NCBI GenBank assembly: GCA_023247135.1
Contig: JAHFHB010000173.1
Location: forward strand, 1 to 5,002
DNA from: Candidatus Omnitrophota bacterium
GTDB lineage: Bacteria > Omnitrophota > Omnitrophia > Omnitrophales > Aquincolibacteriaceae
Direction: 5' to 3'
Length of the DNA: 5,002 nt
A program made the position numbers and the translations under genes. The notes beneath the pieces are model-generated. The model worked only from the letters and a program-made list of their open reading frames with translations. It was not told the origin of the DNA and did not search any database. This document shows positions 1-4,232 of this stretch, in pieces; within the stretch, counting starts at the first letter, position 1, and each line of letters begins with the position of its first letter.

Positions 1-30
1 GCCATCAGGACTAAAGTCATTTCATCAGTT

Positions 31-60
31 TGTAGGGAACAGGCATGCCTGTTCCCTACA
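31..60. repeat. Perfect 30-bp palindrome
   Basis: The segment equals its own reverse complement over all 30 bases. It starts TGTAGGGAACAGGC and has ATGC-centred symmetry; it ends abruptly because positions 30 and 61 do not pair. Either strand could form a hairpin or cruciform. There is no flanking T-tract, so it is not an intrinsic terminator. It ends 35 bp before the JAMM gene start. A perfect palindrome of this length looks like a dispersed REP-type element; its copy number in the genome cannot be seen here. Confidence 0.9.
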
Positions 61-95
61 CATGATTAGTTTTGTAGTGCCACTGTCGGAATCCT

Positions 96-548
96 ATGAA
101 TCTCCCTCCTGCGCTCTTAAAAGAGCTTACGGCTCACGCCCTTGAAGATTACCCTTCCGAATGCTGCGGATTCATTTTACAATCGTCCTCCGGCGGTTTG
201 CGGACGCTGAGGATGAAGAATGTGCAGGACGAGTATCATCGCCGCTTCCCCGGCGAATTTCCGCGCACATCCCGGACCGCTTACTGGATGGATCCCGCAG
301 CGCTGTTAAAACTGCACAAAGACCTGCGCTCAGCCGAGGAGCGGGTTCTGGCGATCTATCATTCGCATCCGGAGGGCAGTACCGAATTCTCGGAGGAAGA
401 CCGCCGTCAGGCCCTGTGGAGCGGGGAACCGGTTTTCCCGGATATCAGTTATCTTGTCCTGTCGATTCAACAGAAAAAATTTTCCGGCAGTGCGCTTTAC
501 CGCTGGAATCCGAACCAGAAAGCTTTTTTAGAATGCGCAGATCTTTAA
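96..548 (+). CDS. JAMM/MPN-domain metallopeptidase (Prok-JAB, M67-like)
   Basis: This 150-residue protein consists of one JAB/MPN domain, a zinc isopeptidase fold. The JAMM signature is complete: Glu22 lies in a P-S-E-C-C-G loop, and His89-Ser-His91-Pro is followed by Ser99 and Asp102 in the canonical H-x-H-x7-S-x2-D spacing. It should therefore bind zinc and be active. The length is normal for stand-alone bacterial members, which in characterised cases (Mec of the CysO sulfur-carrier pathway) cleave a bond at the C-terminus of a ubiquitin-like sulfur carrier. No ThiS/MoaD- or ThiF-like partner lies in the window, so the substrate is unknown. There is no signal peptide or membrane segment, so it is probably cytoplasmic. 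Only a weak Shine-Dalgarno (GGA at 88-90) precedes the ATG. The 3' end overlaps the next gene by 16 bp, implying one transcript. Confidence 0.9.
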   Translation: MNLPPALLKELTAHALEDYPSECCGFILQSSSGGLRTLRMKNVQDEYHRRFPGEFPRTSRTAYWMDPAALLKLHKDLRSAEERVLAIYHSHPEGSTEFSEEDRRQALWSGEPVFPDISYLVLSIQQKKFSGSALYRWNPNQKAFLECADL

Positions 549-1576
549 TCGACCGGCTCCGCTGTCTGGACTGCGGAGCCTCTCAATGGAAACTTGAAGT
601 CCGCGAAGAAAACCCGGTCGAGGTACGCGAGGGCACGCTCGCGTGCGAGGCCTGCAAACGCCCGCGGCCCATCCGTAATGGCGTGGTGGATATGCTGCCG
701 CTTGTTTTGCCCGAAGAAGTGGTGCACGAAAAAGAGCACGCCGAGTCTTTCGACTACCTCACTTTGGAGAACGGCGATAAATTTCCCATCAACCGCGAAA
801 CCGCGGAACGTTTTAAAGCGCTTTTTCTCTCACTGCCTACCGGTGATGGCAGCCGCACATTTCAGCCAGGGGGCAGTTTTGATAATCAGGCCGGGAATGC
901 GGAACGCTATTTCAAAACTCTGGACCTGCTGAAGCTGCGCAAGGGAGAGCGCATTTTGGAAGTCGGCGCCAGCTTTGGCTGGAGCCCCTGGCGTTTTGCC
1001 CAGCGCGGCTGTGACGTTACGGCGCTGGATGTCACGCGCTACCTTGAAATCTCTGATTTGTATTTTGGTCAGGATGGCGCTTACTTTGAACGCGTCATGG
1101 CCGACATGAGCACTTTGCCTTTTAAAGACGGCAGCTTTGACCTGCTTTTTTCGCATTCGGTCATTCATCACTGTAAGGATATCGCCAAGCTTTTTCGCGA
1201 GTTTCACCGCGTGCTGGCTCCCGGCGGACGGGTGGCCGCGCTGCACGAATGCTCCTTTGGGATTTTTGAAGACAAATCAGGCCAAGCGCTGCAGGAAGCC
1301 ATTCACGAGGGCTTTAATGAAAACGCGTACACGGTTCCGCAGTGGACAGCCGGCCCGCGCGAGGCGGGCTTCAAAAAGGTGACCACGCACTTTTTCTCAT
1401 TCATCGACGATTATCTGTATCGCAAAAAACTGCGCAACGCCAAACCGAATTTTAAAATCAAAACCGCCGAGGCCATTCAAAAAATCGCTCCGCTCAATCG
1501 CGGCCTGAATGCCCTCAGCATTCCCTCCCGCATTCTCTTAAGACCCAAAGCTTGGATGTTCATCGCCACGAAGTAG
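533..1576 (+). CDS. SAM-dependent class I methyltransferase with N-terminal Trm112-like zinc domain
   Basis: The protein has 347 residues from the ATG at 533. The longer open frame upstream is only the out-of-frame shadow of the JAMM gene, and the zinc domain begins directly after this Met. Residues 11-55 carry Cys11-x2-Cys14 and Cys38-x2-Cys41 followed by a RNGVVDML segment, the pattern of Trm112p-like zinc domains. Residues 138-235 form a Rossmann methyltransferase of the Methyltransf_11/UbiE type: motif I ILEVGASFGW (141-150), acidic Asp166 ending the second strand, Asp191 in ADMSTLPF, FDLLFSHSVIHH (202-213) and LAPGGRVAALHE (228-239). The C-terminal 100 residues show no recognised domain. 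The methyl acceptor cannot be deduced; proteins of this build often act in glycan, lipid or secondary-metabolite modification. It overlaps the JAMM gene by 16 bp with no clear Shine-Dalgarno, so coupled translation is likely. Confidence 0.88.
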   Translation: MRRSLIDRLRCLDCGASQWKLEVREENPVEVREGTLACEACKRPRPIRNGVVDMLPLVLPEEVVHEKEHAESFDYLTLENGDKFPINRETAERFKALFLSLPTGDGSRTFQPGGSFDNQAGNAERYFKTLDLLKLRKGERILEVGASFGWSPWRFAQRGCDVTALDVTRYLEISDLYFGQDGAYFERVMADMSTLPFKDGSFDLLFSHSVIHHCKDIAKLFREFHRVLAPGGRVAALHECSFGIFEDKSGQALQEAIHEGFNENAYTVPQWTAGPREAGFKKVTTHFFSFIDDYLYRKKLRNAKPNFKIKTAEAIQKIAPLNRGLNALSIPSRILLRPKAWMFIATK

Positions 1577-1595
1577 AGGGCATTCTATTCTTTGC

Positions 1596-1720
1596 GTCAT
1601 CCTGCCCCTCGCAGGCGCTCGGGACTGGAGGTACTCGCTGCTGTTGGCAGCGTGTCATCCTGCCCCTCGCAGGCGCTCGGGACTGGAGGTACTCGCTGCT
1701 GTTGGCAGCGTGTCATCCTG
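1596..1720. repeat. 58-bp tandem repeat, about 2.2 copies
   Basis: Two consecutive 58-bp units start with GTCATCCTG at 1596 and 1654 and appear identical. A third start at 1712 diverges after nine bases and continues as the dispersed repeat. Each unit contains a small stem-loop, CGCTGC-TGTTG-GCAGCG (first copy 1636-1652). The array begins 19 bp after the methyltransferase stop codon. Short open frames on both strands here are by-products of the repeat: they contain the repeated peptide and have no convincing start sites. Confidence 0.92.
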
Positions 1721-1797
1721 ATTCGCCTGCGCCTGCGGTGCAGGTCGCAGGACGAAGAAGGATCTAAGAGCCCAATTAAGTATCGTGTCCCCGGAAT
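1712..1797 (+). repeat. Dispersed repeat, copy 1
   Basis: The first 25 bp (GTCATCCTG onward) match 4054-4078 at 21 of 25 positions. After a variable insert of 10 bp, the last 51 bp (1747-1797) match 4103-4153 at 49 of 51 positions. The two copies are in direct orientation about 2.3 kb apart. ATCCT near the left end and AGGAT at 1758-1762 are inverted, so the left part can fold. It resembles short intergenic repeat families common in uncultured bacteria; no transposase is present. Confidence 0.88.
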
Positions 1798-1859
1798 ACA
1801 CAGGCTGAACCAGGGTTTGGCCGACGATAAACCCGGCACCACAGGCACCTGTACTTAAT
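1775..1859. repeat. 85-bp element with inverted ends (REP/MITE-like)
   Basis: ATTAAGTA at 1775-1782 and TACTTAAT at 1852-1859 are perfect 8-bp inverted ends. Inside them GTGTCCCCGG on the left and GGCACC on the right add weaker symmetry. The left end is shared with 4131-4153, and the right end recurs in diverged form at 3373-3398. The simplest reading is a small non-autonomous element whose ends also occur separately in the window. No coding capacity or transposase is visible. Family membership, for example a RAYT-mobilised element, is inference. Confidence 0.55.
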
Positions 1860-1921
1860 GTATTAATTAATACATAAAATTGTATTTATTAATACAATAA
1901 AATGTATTAAAACATACATTT
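1858..1921. promoter_or_regulatory. Three phased AT-rich inverted repeats, candidate operator array
   Basis: Three 16-bp sites lie at 1859-1874 (TGTATTAATTAATACA, inside a perfect 18-bp palindrome), 1881-1896 (15 of 16 identical) and 1903-1918 (13 of 16 identical). Their centres (1866.5, 1888.5, 1910.5) are exactly 22 bp apart, close to two helical turns, so bound dimers would lie near one face of the DNA. The third site has 8-bp arms extending to 1900 and 1921. The array ends 51 bp before the nucleotidyltransferase ATG, in the only AT-rich block of this gap, where the promoter should be. I infer binding by a dimeric regulator, perhaps the HTH-like product of the second gene (autoregulation). 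A replication iteron is the main alternative. Confidence 0.65.
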
Positions 1922-1972
1922 ATGGATTGATTTTTAAGTCACCTGCCTGTATCCTTAGAGCAGAGGATCGTT

Positions 1973-2554
1973 ATGGAATACCGGTTTAATGCTGACGAAC
2001 TTATCCGCACGCTCAGCGCTTGGGATGATGTCCTGCCAGGCAGGGGAAGAATCCATTTAATAGCCTGCGGCGGAACCGCGCTTACTCTCTTGGGGTACAA
2101 GGAGTCAACCAAAGATGTCGATTTCCTGGTTCCCGTCGAAAGGGAGTACAAACGTTTGCGAGAATTCCTGGTGCAGGCGGGCTATAAGCCGGTCACAGGT
2201 TACGGATGGAAGCGGCCCAATGAGGCCATCCTTTTTGATTTATATCTTGGGAAAGCCGTTTATCAAACGGAACTTTTAACATCGCCGTTAATACGCGGCG
2301 GAAATAGAAAAATCCGGGAATGGAACAAGATTTATTTGGGAGTGCTTAATCCGCTCGATTTAATCATTTCTAAAATGTTCCGAGGGGATGAGGCTGACAT
2401 TCAGGACAGCTTGAGTTTGTTCAAAAATGAAAAGGTTCCTTTGAGTAAATTAGAGAAAAGATATCGCGAAACGGCCAAATACTATTTCGGAGAAGATAAA
2501 GCTCTGAGAAACTTGGAAGTTCTATTGGCCCGATTGAAAAAGGCGGCGTTATGA
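1973..2554 (+). CDS. Nucleotidyltransferase, DUF6036/AbiEii-like (putative toxin)
   Basis: This 193-residue protein has the minimal nucleotidyltransferase fold. Gly33-Gly34-Thr35-Ala-Leu is followed by Ser45-Thr-Lys-Asp48-Val-Asp50, the two metal-binding aspartates of the GG...DxD signature. Asp89 in FDLYLG is a candidate third carboxylate. NPLDLIISKMFRGDEADIQD (126-145) matches the lysine/Arg-Asp helix common in AbiEii- and DUF6036-type proteins. Family members transfer nucleotides to RNA or protein and several are toxins of type II/IV systems; the target here is unknown. The start at 1973 has AGAGGA (1962-1967) five bases upstream. The stop overlaps the next start as ATGA, so the two proteins are translationally coupled. 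Regulation probably acts through the triple inverted-repeat array upstream. All recognisable catalytic residues are present. Confidence 0.82.
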   Translation: MEYRFNADELIRTLSAWDDVLPGRGRIHLIACGGTALTLLGYKESTKDVDFLVPVEREYKRLREFLVQAGYKPVTGYGWKRPNEAILFDLYLGKAVYQTELLTSPLIRGGNRKIREWNKIYLGVLNPLDLIISKMFRGDEADIQDSLSLFKNEKVPLSKLEKRYRETAKYYFGEDKALRNLEVLLARLKKAAL

Positions 2555-3252
2555 AGTCCATGGATAAAAACGAGCTCATGGATCAACTGGCCCAGCATGG
2601 CTATGCGCTTATGCGGCCTAAATCCAGAGAGCCGGTTGAAAAATTACTGGAGAATCTTTTACGGCAGGAGGATGCCCGGTTTTTGGAGGGGTTCCCGGTT
2701 GTTTTCGCCCTGGCCCTCAAAGAAAAAACAAAGCTGGCTTGGGAGAGCGCGGCCTGGAATCCAAGCCGCGAGTTCTCAAAAAAAAATGAACGACGTCTTG
2801 GCGTCTTGTTTGTGATGACTGACCTGCTTCTTAAATTATTCGGACTGGCGCGAGAACATCATGCGTCTCGCCGCGCTTTGCATTTAGCGCTTAAGTGCAA
2901 AGGTGTTTTAGAGCTTCTGCCGCAGCTCGCGGACCTTTTTAACAAGTCTCAAACTGTGAAGGTGGATCATTTAGAGCTTTCGACAGAAAGACTTAAAAAT
3001 AATTTTAGAAATTATGTTGTCCATCGTGAAGAAAGCGGCGAAGTGCTTAAAAAGCGCCAAGCTTTGGAATTTGAACTTTTACTTTCCCAGCTTTTTACAG
3101 CCCGTCAAAAAGAGCTCTTGAAGAAAAAGCTTGAGGCGAAACCCATGACGAAAACCGAGCGCGAATATTTCTGCCGCGTGGTGAACAAAAGATTAAAGGC
3201 CTTGGCCAATGAAGAGCTGCATCAAATGGCGCGCTCACTGACCGTAAAATGA
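2551..3252 (+). CDS. Uncharacterised helical partner of the nucleotidyltransferase, HTH-like C-terminus
   Basis: This 233-residue protein looks wholly helical and charged, with no signal or membrane segment. I do not recognise a named family with certainty. Residues 180-228 (SQLFTARQKELLKKKLEAKPMT... then KTEREYFCRVV, ending KRLKALANEELHQMA) have the spacing of a sigma-4/HTH-like DNA-binding tail, and this KTEREY region looks like a conserved family hallmark. Residues 153-158 read RNYVVH, matching the RNxxxH pattern of HEPN RNases, in the middle of a helical region; this may be chance. The start at 2551 is favoured over Met4 because AAAGGCGG lies just upstream and the ATGA overlap is typical of co-expressed pairs. 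Proposed role: cognate antitoxin/regulator, or a HEPN-type partner, of the nucleotidyltransferase. Both proposals are inference. AbiE systems put the wHTH antitoxin first, so the order here differs. Confidence 0.72.
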   Translation: MKSMDKNELMDQLAQHGYALMRPKSREPVEKLLENLLRQEDARFLEGFPVVFALALKEKTKLAWESAAWNPSREFSKKNERRLGVLFVMTDLLLKLFGLAREHHASRRALHLALKCKGVLELLPQLADLFNKSQTVKVDHLELSTERLKNNFRNYVVHREESGEVLKKRQALEFELLLSQLFTARQKELLKKKLEAKPMTKTEREYFCRVVNKRLKALANEELHQMARSLTVK

Positions 3253-3372
3253 AAAAACGGCTGGGGCACTTGACGGTTGAGCTTTCGTCATCCCCATCCC
3301 ATGCTTTCCCCAAAACCCCATTGACTCCGGCCGAAGCAAGGTTTAGCCTGTTCTTTCGTAATTAATGAACCT

Positions 3373-3398
3373 GGCACCGCTAGTACCGGTACCTAATG
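3373..3398 (+). repeat. Diverged copy of the 1835-1860 repeat end
   Basis: GGCACC followed by 20 bp ending GTACCTAATG aligns without gaps to 1835-1860 at 20 of 26 positions. It contains the 10-bp palindrome GTACCGGTAC (3383-3392). The matching left end (ATTAAGTA...) is not next to it, so this is a solo or decayed end. The rest of 3253-3410 shows no gene. A GGGG/GACG...CGTC/CCCC folding at 3263-3295 has no T-tract and was not called a terminator. Confidence 0.5.
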
Positions 3399-3410
3399 GT
3401 GTTTCTTTTT

Positions 3411-3445
3411 CCCTCTCCCGCTTGCGGGGGAGGGCAGGGTGGGGG
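3411..3445. repeat. GC-rich hairpin overlapping a G-quadruplex motif
   Basis: CCCTCTCCCGC (3411-3421) pairs with GCGGGGGAGGG (3424-3434) over 11 positions with one G-T pair; the innermost pair would open to form the loop. The right arm is also the start of four G-tracts, GGGGG-A-GGG-CA-GGG-T-GGGGG (3426-3445), with loops of 1, 2 and 1 bases, which fits a stable G-quadruplex on the + strand. The two folds share bases and exclude each other. The T-run lies on the 5' side (about 3402-3410), so this is not a terminator for either strand. Similar CCCTCTCCC...GGGAGGG blocks are known as dispersed intergenic repeats. Confidence 0.75.
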
Positions 3446-3511
3446 AATGAGCCTGCCTGCCGTTACGTCCAGTATCAGAAGGGCAACAAAAAACACTGAA
3501 AACGAGGTTTT

Positions 3512-3536
3512 TCATGCTATATTTACAAAAGCATGA
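3512..3536 (+). promoter_or_regulatory. Extended -10 promoter inside an inverted repeat at the DUF4160 start
   Basis: TGCTATATT (3515-3523) fits an extended -10 (TGnTATAAT with one mismatch); no good -35 lies upstream, as is usual for this class. Transcription would begin near 3530, only a few bases before the ATG at 3533, so the mRNA would be essentially leaderless. This agrees with the lack of a Shine-Dalgarno. TCATGC (3512-3517) and GCATGA (3531-3536) are inverted around the -10 with a 13-base spacer and may be an operator for self-regulation. The call rests on motif matching only. Confidence 0.4.
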
Positions 3537-3771
3537 GCCCAACGGTTTTTAGATATAAAAGTTATCGTTTTTTCTTTTTTTCACGTGAAGAATCACGACT
3601 GCATGTTCATATCACGGGCCCGACGGCGAGGCTAAGTTTTGGGTTGCGCCGGTGGTCGCATTAGCGCATTTTTATGGGTTCGATGTGCGCCAGTTGAAAG
3701 AACTGCAAACGATTGTGGAGACGCACCAAAATGAAATCAAAAAAGCTTGGAAAAAGCACTTCGAGAGTTGA
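3533..3771 (+). pseudogene. DUF4160 protein (putative toxin-antitoxin component), frame interrupted
   Basis: From the ATG at 3533 the frame reads MSPTVFRYKSYRFFFFSREE and then HVHITG, the typical N-terminus of DUF4160 proteins. Read straight on, it stops at TAG 3662-3664 after 43 residues. Stepping back one base at 3619 gives PDGEAKFWV and then a normal family C-terminus (LAHFYGFDVRQLKEL, AWKKHFES) to TGA 3769-3771. The restored protein is 79 residues, the usual family length. The break lies in GGGCCC (3616-3621), where one extra C would restore the frame. It is therefore a one-base deletion, a sequence error, or recoding at the heptamer G GGC CCG. There is no Shine-Dalgarno. The 3' end overlaps the DUF2442 gene by 41 bp. 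DUF4160 and DUF2442 genes are often adjacent and are predicted toxin-antitoxin partners; the activity is unproven. Family identification is firm; functional status is open. Confidence 0.8.
3616..3622 (+). other. Slippery-heptamer-like site at the DUF4160 frame break
   Basis: In the frame of the upstream start, the codons GGC (3617-3619) and CCG (3620-3622), preceded by G3616, form X XXY YYZ. A tandem -1 slip to GGG/CCC places the ribosome exactly in the frame that completes DUF4160. CGGCG (3624-3628) can pair with CGCCG (3647-3651), but that stem starts only one base after the heptamer, closer than usual for a stimulator. G/C-only heptamers are poor slip sites, so an indel is more likely than programmed recoding. 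Confidence 0.25.
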
Positions 3772-3994
3772 AGTAAGCCATATCAGTCCGCATGGCCTGT
3801 GGCTTTTGATAAAGGCAAAAGAGTATTTCCTGCCCTTTTCAGAATTCCCGTGGTTTCGAAAAGCGCGGGTTGAAGACATTCATCGAGTGACCCTGCTTCA
3901 CGGGCACCACCTTTATTGGCCTTCTCTGGATATTGACCTCGATCTTAAGTCTCTCGAGAATCTCGAGAGTTATCCCCTCAAGCAAGTTGCGTAA
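3731..3994 (+). CDS. DUF2442 protein (putative antitoxin of the DUF4160 pair)
   Basis: This is an intact 87-residue protein. It matches the DUF2442 pattern throughout: HISPHGLWLLIKAKEYFLPF (17-36), EFPWFRKARVEDI (38-50), HGHHLYWPSLDIDLDLKSLE (57-76) and the final ENLESYPLK. The start at 3731 is chosen over an upstream ATG at 3713 because GGAG (3717-3720) lies ten bases before it and the family domain begins just after. It starts 41 bp inside the DUF4160 reading frame, so the two genes are co-transcribed and probably translationally coupled. If DUF4160 terminates early at 3664, ribosomes would stop 66 bp before this start. The likely role is neutralising or co-acting with DUF4160; this rests on neighbourhood, not on experiment. 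With a broken partner it would be an orphan antitoxin. Confidence 0.88.
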   Translation: MKSKKLGKSTSRVEVSHISPHGLWLLIKAKEYFLPFSEFPWFRKARVEDIHRVTLLHGHHLYWPSLDIDLDLKSLENLESYPLKQVA

Positions 3995-4004
3995 GGGCGG
4001 GTTT

Positions 4005-4035
4005 TTCGTCTGCGACGAATCCGTCTTGTGACGGA
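4005..4035. repeat. Two adjacent small stem-loops after DUF2442
   Basis: TTCGTC-TGC-GACGAA (4005-4019) is followed directly by TCCGTC-TTGT-GACGGA (4020-4035). Both are perfect 6-bp stems of related sequence, so they look like a duplicated unit. They begin 10 bp after the DUF2442 stop codon. The only T-run (4002-4006) lies before them, so they do not form a standard intrinsic terminator, although they could protect the mRNA 3' end. Confidence 0.6.
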
Positions 4036-4053
4036 GGCAATCTCAAAAACTTT

Positions 4054-4153
4054 GTTATCCTGAACCGCCTGTGCCTGCTTGCTCGCCTGTGGCGAGCGTT
4101 TTGCAGGACGAAGAAGGATCTAAAAGCCCAATTAAGTATTGTGTCCCCGGAAT
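4054..4153 (+). repeat. Dispersed repeat, copy 2
   Basis: This is the direct-orientation partner of 1712-1797. The last 51 bp (4103-4153) differ at two positions and the first 25 bp at four. The middle differs: here it carries a 24-bp insert containing the hairpin GCTCGCC-TGT-GGCGAGC (4081-4097). The match ends at GGAAT (4149-4153). Together the copies bracket the nucleotidyltransferase operon and the DUF4160/DUF2442 pair. Confidence 0.88.
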
Positions 4154-4182
4154 GGACAAACCTAAAAGACGAGCGTTAAAAT
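4153..4182 (+). promoter_or_regulatory. Candidate sigma-70 promoter for the nuclease gene
   Basis: TGGACA (4153-4158) and TAAAAT (4177-4182) each match the sigma-70 -35 and -10 consensus at five of six positions, with an 18-bp spacer. Transcription would start near 4189, leaving a leader of about 44 bases before the ATG at 4233. The -35 begins on the last base of the dispersed repeat. Motif matching only. Confidence 0.4.
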
Positions 4183-4232
4183 GCTAGCGGATCGGGTGTG
4201 AACGTTTTTAAAGCTATGAGAGTTGCATAAAC

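Noticed and set aside
830..1246. 138-codon minus-strand open frame inside the methyltransferase gene
   Set aside because: It is antisense to a clear methyltransferase core (motif I and following motifs) and has no recognisable domain.
1596..1720. CRISPR-like repeat array
   Set aside because: The units are contiguous with no unique spacers, and no cas genes are present.
1552..1858. Open frames on both strands across the 58-bp tandem repeat
   Set aside because: They repeat the same peptide because of the DNA repeat, lack ribosome-binding sites and family resemblance, and span the repeat elements.
1927..1955. TTGATT-17-TATCCT promoter for the NTase gene
   Set aside because: Matches are 4 of 6 at both boxes, and the start it implies would fall at the Shine-Dalgarno itself; the promoter more likely lies within the AT-rich operator block.
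3263..3295. Terminator after the NTase partner gene
   Set aside because: The GGGG-GACG / CGTC-CCCC pairing has an uneven internal loop (5 versus 2 bases) and no T-tract after it.
3411..3434. Intrinsic terminator
   Set aside because: The strong hairpin has its T-run on the 5' side for the + strand and would be followed by A's on the - strand, so neither orientation fits.
3951..3969. Perfect inverted repeat CTCTCGAG-AAT-CTCGAGAG near the end of DUF2442
   Set aside because: It lies within the coding sequence for the peptide SLENLES, whose own repetition explains the symmetry; no independent sign of regulation.
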